Assembly: GCA_035528275.1 (NCBI GenBank) | Contig: DATKYV010000277.1 | Location: forward strand, 1-9,012 | Reading direction: 5' to 3' | Source of the DNA: DATKYV01 sp035528275 | GTDB taxonomy: Bacteria; Acidobacteriota; Terriglobia; UBA7540 | Length of the DNA: 9,012 bases | Shown: piece after piece, positions 1 through 6,553 of the stretch | Numbering within the stretch: the stretch's first letter is position 1 | Layout: each line of letters opens with the position of its first letter | Translations under genes and position numbers: made by a program | The notes under the pieces: generated by a model | What the model saw: the letters and a program-made list of their open reading frames with translations, nothing else | Databases searched by the model: none | What the model was told of the DNA's origin: nothing

Positions 1-213
1 GTCGAAGAAGTGCTGCGCGTCGGGAGAGTTTGTGGAAACGGTCCGGTGGAAATTCCCAAGGTTCTTCAGCCATGGCGCGGTCCGGCCCGTTGTCGTGGTG
101 GACTTGAGATCGCCCTCCGTTCCGGTTTCCGGCGGCGCTCCGCTGCACCCCGGCCAAGTCAACAGTGCGGCGAAGGCGCAAATCACAATAAGGGAGAAAC
201 CCTTGCGAGACAT
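1..213 (-). CDS. N-terminal part of a secreted lipoprotein, probably TPR-type (runs off left edge)
   Basis: Reading leftwards from an ATG at 213-211, 71 codons stay open to the window edge, so only the N-terminus is visible. A start-proximal GGAG sits 6 bases before the ATG, with a stronger GGAGG slightly further up. Residues 1-23 form a lipoprotein signal: basic 'MSRKG', a hydrophobic core, then 'LTWPGC' with Cys23 as the likely lipidated residue. A Thr/Ser-rich linker follows. The stretch 'LGNFHRTVSTNSPDAQHFFD' resembles the opening of tetratricopeptide-repeat proteins common in Acidobacteriota, where 'SPEAQxFFDQGL' leads into the first repeat. That family match is from memory. The TPR domain itself lies outside the window, so the function is unknown. 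It faces away from the gene at 588 and shares the 214-587 intergenic stretch with it. Confidence 0.72.
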   Translation of the reverse strand, partial: MSRKGFSLIVICAFAALLTWPGCSGAPPETGTEGDLKSTTTTGRTAPWLKNLGNFHRTVSTNSPDAQHFFD

Positions 214-587
214 GATCAGCTCCACCTCCGAAAGGACTTTTGCATCTCCTCTTGGGCCTACGAAGCGAGAGACGGCGGGCGAACGGTCAAATGGCCGAGG
301 CGATCGCCACCCGGGGAGCGAAGCCATTCATCCCGGGATTCGATGGAAGGTTTGGAGTTTCCCTTCCCCAACCTGAGCATCTCGAGAGCCCTACGGAAAA
401 TTAGACTACACTCGCCCGTGGGCGCGGGGCAATGGCTTTCTTCCCTCACTCTCGGCGCTGCGGATAAAGAGACGCGCGGCAGAATCCACCCCGGCTCCTC
501 CGCCGCCCTCACGACGCTGGACAGTCGGGCCAACTTCCATCACAATAGTTCCCCGCAATCCCCCTGATCACCTGCTGACGGTGCGAC
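214..587. other. Divergent intergenic region without a convincing gene
   Basis: These 374 bases separate the minus-strand lipoprotein start (213) from the plus-strand GTG at 588. Short open frames exist on both strands, but none has a recognisable protein, a good ribosome site or a consistent relation to its neighbours. Promoters for both flanking genes should lie here. A minus-strand TTGACC (290-285) is a possible -35 element but has no good -10 partner. No tRNA or clear terminator was found. Confidence 0.55.
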
Positions 588-1334
588 GTGGAAATCGGCA
601 AAGCCTTGAAGCCTGAGAGCGTGCTGGTAGCGGAGTATATCCGCGGCAGTTTCGTTCCACTTTCCCGCCTGGCGCACGGCTGGGAAATGCATTCAGCCGT
701 CTCCCTGACCCCGGCCGAGGAGCGCGCCATCGTCCGCGAGCCCGCGCAGGCGGTTCCGGCGGCGGTTGCCGAGCGCGTGGGGAAGATTCGCGTGCTGATC
801 GTGCCCTTCATCGCCTGCATGGAGTCCGGCGACATGGTTTACTTCACCAAACCCGAAGGGGAAACTCACACTTCGGTTTGGGAGGAGTCGGACGAGCGTC
901 TCCATCTTGTACTCTCCTGCCGCGAGCTCAATCCTCACGATACCGGCTTCGAGTTTTTGGCCAGCGTCGGAGAGCTGCTGCGGCCGCGGCTCACGGAGGG
1001 CGAACTCGAGCGCTACACTCAGTTGCTGGAAGAAGAGATGCGCGAGGGGGTAAGCGGGGAGATTGACGAGGACGCGCGGGCGGCCAAGGAGCCGCTGCTG
1101 CCCGGCCGCGGACGGCGCCCGCGCCGGGGCGAGAAGTTTGCCGAGTACCGCGACATTTCTTTCGTCAGCACCGCGGCCGAGTACATGCACGGGTTGTGGC
1201 ACGACGTGCAAATCCGCGTGGGGCCCGAGCACCTGCCCCTTCCCCAACTGCGCCGCCGGATGAAGCTCCTGTCCGAGATGTTCCCACCCAACCCCGGCTA
1301 CACTGTTTTCGCCAAGGAACTCAACGAAGAGTAG
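588..1334 (+). CDS. Uncharacterised protein, 248 aa
   Basis: I do not recognise this protein. The GTG at 588 is the first possible start after an in-frame stop at 576-578. It lacks a clear Shine-Dalgarno sequence, so the start is uncertain; GTG at 621 is an alternative. There is no signal peptide or membrane segment, so it is probably cytoplasmic. The N-terminal half (about 1-130) looks like a mixed alpha/beta domain with a hydrophobic strand 'IRVLIVPFIA' (67-76) and 'LHLVLSC' (105-111). Residues 132-185 are strongly charged and end in an Arg-rich, probably disordered linker. The C-terminal part (190-245) is Trp/His/Pro-rich, with 'GLWHDVQIRVG' and 'FPPNPGYTVF', and looks like the best conserved portion. 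It is convergent with the stress-protein gene. Reading frame quality and codon use support a real gene. Confidence 0.7.
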   Translation: MEIGKALKPESVLVAEYIRGSFVPLSRLAHGWEMHSAVSLTPAEERAIVREPAQAVPAAVAERVGKIRVLIVPFIACMESGDMVYFTKPEGETHTSVWEESDERLHLVLSCRELNPHDTGFEFLASVGELLRPRLTEGELERYTQLLEEEMREGVSGEIDEDARAAKEPLLPGRGRRPRRGEKFAEYRDISFVSTAAEYMHGLWHDVQIRVGPEHLPLPQLRRRMKLLSEMFPPNPGYTVFAKELNEE

Positions 1335-1384
1335 AGGCAATCCCCCAGAGCGGAACGGTCCCCGCACGAAGTCTCTCAATGCTG

Positions 1385-2266
1385 TTAAATGTGAACCGCG
1401 AGGACCGGGCAGGGGCCGCTCTGGATCACGCGATGAGTGGTGGAGCCGAAGAGCGCCAGGTCCAGGGCGTTGCGCCCGCGCACACCGAGGACCACGAGAT
1501 CGGTGCCCGTCTCGCGGGCGTAGTGCATGATTTCCTGATAGGGCCGGCCGACCCTCAGTCTCGGCTTGATGGTGCACGAATCGCGCACTTCGGCGGGGAT
1601 GGGCGCTTCAAGCTGCCGGAGGATGTCGGCAGTGATGACGGAAAGATCGGTGGAGGGCGGGATCTCTTCCAGAACGTTTAACAGGGTGAGTTCCGCATTG
1701 TACTCTTCCGCCAGCGAAAGCGCGTATTCCAGAGCGCGCTCGGAATGCGGCGAGAAATCCGTGCCGAAGAGAATCTTGCGCAGATGCACGGGGTCGGCGC
1801 CCTCCGCCGCCACGAAGTCATGAGCGGGGGCGCGCACCACCAGCACCGGGCACCGGGCCTTCCGCAAAACCTTTTCGGTGACCGATCCCAGCAACAAGTG
1901 GTCAAAACCGTGCCGCCCGTGGGTGCCCATGACGATCAGGTCCACGTTTTCCGCCGTCGCCAGCGCCAGAATGGATTCGGTTACCGCGCCCTCGCACACC
2001 TTATTCACTACCTGGACGCCCTCACGGCGGCGGGAGGAGGCGAAGAGTTTCAGTTGCTCCTCGGCATGAAGGCGCAGGTCCTGGTAGATGTCGTTCACCA
2101 TGTCCGGATAAACGTAGGAGGGATAGGCAGCAAAAACCGGAGGGACGATGTGCACCAGGATCAGCCTGGCCTCGTAGTGCTGGGCTAGAGATTGCGCGTA
2201 TTCGCAGGCTTTTTCGGAGAACTCGGAAAAATCCAGCGGGCAGAGAATGCGTTCTATTCTCAGCAT
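1385..2266 (-). CDS. Universal stress protein with two tandem UspA domains
   Basis: The 293-residue protein is two fused UspA folds. Domain 1 spans about residues 1-145 and starts 'RILCPLDFSEFSEKA'. Domain 2 spans about 162-293 and starts 'KILFGTDFSPHSERALEYA'. Each domain carries the nucleotide-binding signature G-x2-G-x9-G-S: G114/G117/G127-S128 in the first and G261/G264/G274-S275 in the second. Both should therefore bind ATP, as in the MJ0577-like class. Such proteins are cytoplasmic and help cells survive starvation, oxidative stress or low oxygen; the exact client here is unknown. The length is normal for the tandem form. The ATG at 2266 agrees with the family N-terminus, although no strong ribosome site precedes it. 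A small ORF ends 6 bases upstream, so translational coupling is possible. Confidence 0.95.
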   Translation of the reverse strand: MLRIERILCPLDFSEFSEKACEYAQSLAQHYEARLILVHIVPPVFAAYPSYVYPDMVNDIYQDLRLHAEEQLKLFASSRRREGVQVVNKVCEGAVTESILALATAENVDLIVMGTHGRHGFDHLLLGSVTEKVLRKARCPVLVVRAPAHDFVAAEGADPVHLRKILFGTDFSPHSERALEYALSLAEEYNAELTLLNVLEEIPPSTDLSVITADILRQLEAPIPAEVRDSCTIKPRLRVGRPYQEIMHYARETGTDLVVLGVRGRNALDLALFGSTTHRVIQSGPCPVLAVHI

Positions 2267-2272
2267 GATGGT

Positions 2273-2539
2273 TTAACTCGCCGCCGCAGGAACCTCCGCG
2301 CGCTGGTTCTCAAGGTGAAAAAGGCTTCGAACCGCGCCCACGAACTCGGCGGGAGCGGCCTTGTGACCCATGGCAGCCAAGAACAGATTCATGAACGCCA
2401 TCCCTGGACACCATGGCACCCACGGCGGAGAAGAAACTGAGCGAATGCGTCAGTCCAGGGTCGAAGTCCCTGCGGTTACGAAGGCAACTCCAATGCCAAC
2501 CGTCTTGGCCGTCATTGGAATGATTGCACGCCGAGTCAT
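2273..2539 (-). pseudogene. Small ORF interrupted by an in-frame TGA; possibly a decayed gene
   Basis: An ATG at 2539 with a good upstream AAGGA opens a frame, 'MTRRAIIPMTAKTVGIGVAF', that stops at a TGA (2452-2450) after 29 codons. The same frame then continues open for 58 codons to a TAA at 2275-2273, just 6 bases before the stress-protein ATG. The downstream part contains an internal ATG at 2401 that would give a 42-residue peptide beginning 'MAFMNLFLAAMGHKAAPAEF'. That peptide has protein-like composition but no recognised family. Possible readings are a gene broken by a stop or frameshift, a genuine 42-residue leader coupled to the stress gene, or chance open frame. The sequence alone cannot separate these. 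Confidence 0.25.
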
Positions 2540-2666
2540 CACTTCTCGTTCCTTTGCCTTCAGATGGATGGGTGGAAAACCTCTGTGAGTGACATGAAGT
2601 CAGGTCTCGGATTGTCCGCCCTCAGGCTGAGTCATTTCCCGCAAAACTGTCCGCAATATGACGCAA

Positions 2667-2682
2667 ATTGTTTGATTACAAT
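2667..2682. promoter_or_regulatory. Inverted repeat, candidate operator
   Basis: ATTGT-N6-ACAAT is a perfect 5-base palindromic pair spaced by six bases, in the AT-rich part of the divergent control region. The size suits a dimeric helix-turn-helix regulator. No regulator can be named. On the minus strand it overlaps a possible -35 element, TTGTAA, with a weak TATTGC 17 bases further on. Short palindromes like this can arise by chance. Confidence 0.25.
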
Positions 2683-2891
2683 GAACTAGGAGAATATGCG
2701 ACATTCCTAACCTCTGTCGGCACATAATCGTGGAGAAAATGAACACCTTCATGCAGGTGGTAATCCGAATGCTCTATTAGGCCAATGAGGGCGCTTCCGA
2801 AGTGGTGAGGTGGGGAGGAAGTTGTGACCCATTGGAAACGCTGCGAAAAGACTCTGGGTGGGCGAATTCTCCTGGCCAGCGCGGCGGGTGA

Positions 2892-2919
2892 TTGACCTGA
2901 TCAGGGCAGCAGTGATAGA
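2892..2919 (+). promoter_or_regulatory. Candidate sigma-70-like promoter for the cytochrome cluster
   Basis: TTGACC (2892-2897) is followed after 16 bases by GATAGA (2914-2919). The -35 hexamer is good but the -10 is weak, with three of six consensus bases. The position, about 110 bases before the preferred start of the first cytochrome gene, is suitable. Confidence 0.25.
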
Positions 2920-3032
2920 GCTAATCTCCTCGCGGGCACGCAAGAATCCCCACCCGGCATGCGGAATGACGACCCTTGGGGGATTGGAATTGCGCCAGAG
3001 CGGTCAGGCGGAAAGGAAAGGTCGGCTCCAAG

Positions 3033-4529
3033 TTGTCTGAGACGCCCAACGGGAATCTCCCGGAGTCCACAACGCGCGCTGCGCTCATCAAGCTCTGGGA
3101 ATCAGTAGCTCACTTCGTTCGACCCGTCGTTTACCTGAGCCATAACACCCCCAGCCGCGTAGGAGTGGTCCTCACCACCACTTCCGCCGTTACCCTTCTT
3201 CTGACCTACGCGTTCCAACTGTTCGGGTACGCTCCGAACCCTTACGTGGGGATTCTGATATTCCTGGTTCTACCCGGCGTCTTCGTCCTGGGGCTTATTT
3301 TGATCCCGCTGGGCATGTACCGGGAATTCAAAAAGGAGCGGCGCCTGGGCCTGCTGCCCAGCGTCTATCCCACGGTGGACTTCAAGCACCGGGAGGTGCG
3401 GCGGACCGCCTTGTTCGTCGCCGCGATGACGGCCATCAACGTGCCGATTTTCGCCCTGGCCAGTTACCGGGGAACCGTCTACATGGAATCCGTGCAGTTC
3501 TGTGGACAGACCTGCCACCAAGTGATGACGCCCGAATACACGGCTTACCAACGCTCCCCGCACGCCCGCGTGGCATGCGTGGACTGCCACATCGGCCCCG
3601 GCGCCCCGTGGTTCGTGCGCTCGAAACTCTCCGGCAGCTATCAGGTGCTGGCGGTGACGTTCAATCTGTACCCGCGGCCTATCCCCACGCCGGTTCACAA
3701 TCTCCGCCCGGCGCGGGAAACGTGTGAGCAGTGCCACTGGCCGCAGAAATTCTCGGGCGACAAGTTCGTGGTCAAGACCAAGTACGGCGACGATGAACAA
3801 AACTCCGTAAACAAAACCGTGCTGCTGCTCCACATCGGTGGGGTCAGCGCTGGCCGCGAGCGGGTGGGAATCCATGGCCGCCACCTGGGCGTGGCGACCT
3901 ATGTGGCCTCCGACGACAAACGGCAGGTGATTCCCTGGGTGAGCTACCAGAACGAAGACGGGACCGTCGTTGAGTACGCCTCCACCGAGACGCCTCCCAC
4001 GCCGGAGCTGCTGGCGAAGGGCGAACGCCGGGAAATGGACTGCATGGACTGCCACAACCGTCCCACACACGCGTTCGATTTGCCGGAAGGAGCGGTGAAC
4101 CGGGAGATGCTGGCGGGACGCATCAGTCCCTCCCTGCCTTTCGCCCACAAGGTCTCACTGGAGCTCCTGCAGCAGAACTACCCCTCCAGGCTCGCCGCCC
4201 AGACCGAGCTGCCCGACGCCTTTCGGGATTACTACCGGAAGAACTACTTCGCCGCGTATAACAGCCAGCGCGCCCTGATCGAGCAGAGTGCGGCAGCACT
4301 GCTGGAAATCTACGACGGGAACATCTTCCCGGAAATGAACGTGACCTGGGGGACCTACCCCAACAACATCGGGCATACGGACTTTCCGGGGTGCTTTCGC
4401 TGCCATGACGGCAGCCACCAATCGAAAGATGGACGGACCATCACGCAGGACTGCAATGCCTGCCACAATCTTCTGGCCATGGAAGAGCCCGACCCGCAGA
4501 TCTTGCGTGTGCTCGCCGGCCAGGAATGA
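3033..4529 (+). CDS. Membrane-anchored hexahaem cytochrome c, NapC/NirT-like
   Basis: A periplasm-facing electron carrier, probably exchanging electrons with the quinone pool or with the complex encoded downstream (inference from family and context). Numbered from the TTG at 3033, three hydrophobic segments lie near residues 43-61, 71-94 and 124-147. The haem domain follows. Haem sites are CGQTCH (157-162, unusual CX3CH spacing), CVDCH (182), CEQCH (231), CMDCH (337), CFRCH (454) and CNACH (474). Motifs such as 'YQRSPHARVACVDCHIGPGA' and 'RPARETCEQCHWPQKF' match a widespread NapC/NirT-type family of about 500 residues found near respiratory clusters. The 3033 TTG was chosen because GGAAAGG lies about 11 bases upstream. 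A TTG at 2976 in the same frame would add 19 residues, but it has no ribosome site and the extra residues are atypical. No ATG start is available before the membrane segments. It is the first gene of the cluster. Confidence 0.9.
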   Translation: MSETPNGNLPESTTRAALIKLWESVAHFVRPVVYLSHNTPSRVGVVLTTTSAVTLLLTYAFQLFGYAPNPYVGILIFLVLPGVFVLGLILIPLGMYREFKKERRLGLLPSVYPTVDFKHREVRRTALFVAAMTAINVPIFALASYRGTVYMESVQFCGQTCHQVMTPEYTAYQRSPHARVACVDCHIGPGAPWFVRSKLSGSYQVLAVTFNLYPRPIPTPVHNLRPARETCEQCHWPQKFSGDKFVVKTKYGDDEQNSVNKTVLLLHIGGVSAGRERVGIHGRHLGVATYVASDDKRQVIPWVSYQNEDGTVVEYASTETPPTPELLAKGERREMDCMDCHNRPTHAFDLPEGAVNREMLAGRISPSLPFAHKVSLELLQQNYPSRLAAQTELPDAFRDYYRKNYFAAYNSQRALIEQSAAALLEIYDGNIFPEMNVTWGTYPNNIGHTDFPGCFRCHDGSHQSKDGRTITQDCNACHNLLAMEEPDPQILRVLAGQE

Positions 4530-4621
4530 TCGTCCGAGATTGTCCGCCGGCAAGGAGCCGAAAAACTCTGAAGGTTGGTGGGACAAGAAGTTGGAAAAAC
4601 TCGATCCACAGGAGAACAGTC

Positions 4622-4837
4622 ATGAAACTGCTCAGGATTCTTCTTGCAAGCGCGCTGATAAGTGGCACACTGCTTCCTCTTGCCACGGCCAAGTTGGAAT
4701 ATTCGAAGAAAGAGGGCAAGAAATGCACGTTCTGCCACGTGAAGATGGGGTCCAAGGAGTTGAACGACGCAGGGAAGTACTACAAGGAACACAACCACTC
4801 TCTCGAGGGTTATAAGGCTCCGGAAGAAAAACAGTAG
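4622..4837 (+). CDS. Small periplasmic monohaem cytochrome c, 71 aa
   Basis: An ATG with a good AGGAGAA ribosome site about 6 bases upstream starts a 71-residue protein. Residues 1-23 are a Sec signal peptide ending 'PLATA', so the mature chain is only about 48 residues. It has one haem motif, CTFCH (35-39). Met42 ('HVKMGSKEL') or His57/His59 in 'KEHNHSLEGY' could supply the distal ligand. The remainder is Lys-rich and lacks a standard class I cytochrome c fold length. It is probably a small soluble electron shuttle or a subunit of the adjacent complex (inference). It lies 92 bases after the hexahaem gene and 117 before the Rieske gene, all on the same strand. Confidence 0.85.
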   Translation: MKLLRILLASALISGTLLPLATAKLEYSKKEGKKCTFCHVKMGSKELNDAGKYYKEHNHSLEGYKAPEEKQ

Positions 4838-4871
4838 CCGTTTGCTGCCGCATCACAATATCCGGCTGGCG

Positions 4872-4908
4872 CGAGCTCCGGGAAACAAGGGCTGCTCTCC
4901 GGGGCTCG
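4872..4908 (+). other. Intercistronic stem-loop before the Rieske gene
   Basis: The arms 4872-4881 and 4899-4908 can pair over 10 bases, including one G-U wobble, around a 17-base loop. No T-run follows directly, so it is not a classical terminator. It may stabilise or separate mRNA segments between the monohaem and Rieske genes. Confidence 0.3.
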
Positions 4909-4954
4909 GCGAGTGTATTATTTCCATTTTGCCGCACGAGAGGAGAGCGCAGAG

Positions 4955-5416
4955 ATGGAGACTCCTGGTCGCATCCCCAACGACGGGGTCCAATCCCGGC
5001 GTCGATGGATCAGCCTGCTGCTGGGCAGCGGCGTTCTGGCCTCCATCGCCTCTTTTGTCTACCCGGCGATTCGATACATGATTCCGCCCCCGATCGGGGA
5101 ATCCACCAGCCGGTCGGTAGTGGCGGCCAGCGTCAACGAACTCAAGAACAATTCCGGAAAGGTCTTCAAGTTCGGTTCCAAGCCCGCCTTGCTGGTCCGG
5201 ACGCCCGACGGCGATTACCGGGCCTTCACCGCGGTGTGCACGCACCTGAACTGCACCGTGCAGTATCGCTCCGATCTGCATGAAATCTGGTGCGCGTGTC
5301 ACAACGGCCTGTACGATCTTTCCGGCCGCAACGTCAGCGGGCCGCCGCCCCGCCCGCTGGAATCTTTCGAAGTCCACGTGCAGGGCGAAGAGGTCATCGT
5401 CAGCCGGAGCGCTTAA
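4955..5416 (+). CDS. Rieske [2Fe-2S] protein of a bc/b6f-type complex
   Basis: The 153-residue protein is the high-potential electron acceptor from quinol in a Rieske/cytochrome b complex. Its soluble head sits on the outer face of the membrane. 'SRRRW' (14-18) followed by a hydrophobic segment (about 18-36) is a Tat-like uncleaved anchor, typical of Rieske proteins that are folded before export. Cluster-binding box I is CTHLNC (C95, H97, C100). Box II is CACHNG (C113, C115, H116), so both cluster ligands and both disulfide cysteines are present. In box II the usual Ser of 'CPCHGS' is Gly, while the Tyr two positions later (Tyr120) is kept. The ATG at 4955 was chosen over an upstream in-frame ATG at 4913 because AGGAGA lies 8 bases before it and the Tat motif then falls near the N-terminus. 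The stop is only 2 bases before the cytochrome b start. Confidence 0.94.
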   Translation: METPGRIPNDGVQSRRRWISLLLGSGVLASIASFVYPAIRYMIPPPIGESTSRSVVAASVNELKNNSGKVFKFGSKPALLVRTPDGDYRAFTAVCTHLNCTVQYRSDLHEIWCACHNGLYDLSGRNVSGPPPRPLESFEVHVQGEEVIVSRSA

Positions 5417-5418
5417 CC

Positions 5419-6504
5419 ATGCCTGGTATCTACCGGCGGATTCTGAAATGGCTGGACGAACGGTTCGGAGCCGGCGCCGTTGAGGAGTTCCTCCGCCACA
5501 AGACGGTTCCCATCCACCGCCACAGCATTTGGTATTACTTCGGCGGCATGACGCTGTTCCTGTTCGTCGTTCAGGCGTTGACGGGGATTCTTCTCCTCCT
5601 TTACTACCGACCCACGCCCAACGACGCTTTCGAGAGCATACAGTACATTGTCACCCAGGTTCCCTACGGCTGGCTCATCCGCTCCGTGCACAGCTGGTCG
5701 GCGAATTTGCTCATCCTCACCGTATTCATTCACATGTTCAGCGTGTACTTTCTGAAAGCCTATCGCAAGCCGCGCGAGTTGACCTGGATCACCGGCATGT
5801 TCCTGCTTTTCATCATGCTGGGGTTCGGCTTCAGCGGCTACCTACTCCCCTGGAACACGCTGGCGTTTTTCGCCACAAAGGTCGGAACGGAGATGGCGGC
5901 GACCGTGCCGTTGATCGGTCCCTGGCTCCTGAAGTTTCTCCGCGGCGGCGAAGAAGTGACCGGAGCGACGCTGACGCGTTTCTTCGGCTTTCACGTCGCC
6001 GTGCTCCCCGGTTTAACGACGCTGCTTCTGGCCATGCACCTGTTGCTGGTGCAACGGCTGGGCATGAGCGTTCCCCCTGGTGTCGAGCGCGCCATCGAAG
6101 AGGGGCGGCAACCGGCACGCTCGATGCCCTTCTTCCCCAACTTCCTGCTCCGAGACATGATCGGCTGGTATGCGGCGCTGGGAGTTTTGGGAGCGCTGGC
6201 GGCGATATTCCCCTGGGAACTCGGAACCAAGGCGGATGCATTTGCTTCCGCCCCCGCCGGCATCCGGCCGGAATGGTATTTTCTCTTCGCCTTCCAGACG
6301 CTGAAGATTCTGCCGGCGAAGATCCTGTTCCTGGAAGGCGAACTCGCAGGTCTGATGGGTTTCACCCTGGCGGGAATTGTCTGGGTCCTGGTCCCATTCC
6401 TCGACTACAAGGCGGGGTTCGGGCGCGTGACGCGCTTTTTCACCGGGCTGGGCATTTTCGCTCTGGGATACATGGTGGTGATGTCCGCTCTGGCCTTGCG
6501 CTAG
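5419..6504 (+). CDS. Cytochrome b, fused b6 and subunit-IV parts
   Basis: The 361-residue integral membrane subunit carries the quinol-oxidation and quinone-reduction sites and two b haems. The b6-like part (about 1-215) has four helices. The haem ligands are His91 and His105 in helix B and His192 and His207 in helix D. The 14-residue gap in helix D is the b6-type spacing, whereas bc1-type has 13. 'GWLIRSVHSWSANL', 'KPRELTWITG' and 'SGYLLPW' are strongly b6-like. The subunit-IV-like part (about 240-361) has the Qo motif PEWY (284-287) and three helices, about seven in total. At the position of the b6 cysteine that anchors haem c_i ('FYCLGG' in plants) this protein has Tyr ('WYYFGG', near residue 40). 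The ATG at 5419 lies 2 bases after the Rieske stop, so the two genes are surely co-translated and their products form one complex. Confidence 0.95.
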   Translation: MPGIYRRILKWLDERFGAGAVEEFLRHKTVPIHRHSIWYYFGGMTLFLFVVQALTGILLLLYYRPTPNDAFESIQYIVTQVPYGWLIRSVHSWSANLLILTVFIHMFSVYFLKAYRKPRELTWITGMFLLFIMLGFGFSGYLLPWNTLAFFATKVGTEMAATVPLIGPWLLKFLRGGEEVTGATLTRFFGFHVAVLPGLTTLLLAMHLLLVQRLGMSVPPGVERAIEEGRQPARSMPFFPNFLLRDMIGWYAALGVLGALAAIFPWELGTKADAFASAPAGIRPEWYFLFAFQTLKILPAKILFLEGELAGLMGFTLAGIVWVLVPFLDYKAGFGRVTRFFTGLGIFALGYMVVMSALALR

Positions 6505-6514
6505 CGGTGGCTCC

Positions 6515-6534
6515 GTGGCGGCCGTTTTCGCCAC
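6515..6534 (+). other. Intercistronic hairpin between cytochrome b and nonahaem genes
   Basis: GTGGCG (6515-6520) and CGCCAC (6529-6534) form a perfect 6-base GC-rich stem with an 8-base loop. It lies in the 49-base gap before the last cytochrome gene and ends 19 bases before its ATG. There is no downstream T-run, so attenuation or mRNA processing is more likely than full termination. Confidence 0.35.
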
Positions 6535-6553
6535 ACCTGGAAAGTGAACTCTC

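Larger units (their letters stand above)
2540..3032. other. Intergenic region upstream of the cytochrome cluster
   Basis: This stretch of nearly 500 bases lies between the minus-strand stress-protein unit and the plus-strand cytochrome cluster. I see no convincing gene in it; short frames on either strand lack ribosome sites and family resemblance. The part around 2640-2730 is more AT-rich than its surroundings, as expected of a control region. It contains the inverted repeat listed separately at 2667-2682, and a candidate promoter lies at 2892-2919. Confidence 0.55.

Noticed and set aside
425..510. tRNA-like 3' end in the left intergenic region
   Set aside because: 'GAATCCACCCCGGCTCC' looks like a T-arm and acceptor end, but no matching 5' acceptor strand or anticodon arm lies at the right distance.
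10..567. 185-codon plus-strand frame at the left edge
   Set aside because: It covers the antisense of a convincing lipoprotein start and then runs through non-coding sequence; Arg/Ser/Pro-rich with no motif.
1335..1384. Possible bidirectional terminator between the convergent genes
   Set aside because: Only a 4-base GCGG/CCGC stem with an 8-base loop and no T-run on either strand.
693..1577. 294-codon minus-strand frame spanning the unknown gene and the end of the stress-protein gene
   Set aside because: It overlaps the certain C-terminal UspA domain in another frame, and its composition is shadow-like.
2858..3040. 60-codon plus-strand ORF overlapping the hexahaem start
   Set aside because: GTG start without a ribosome site, no family resemblance, and it ends inside the proven coding region in another frame.
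3270..4148. 292-codon minus-strand frame opposite the hexahaem gene
   Set aside because: Antisense shadow of a clearly coding haem protein; no recognisable motif.
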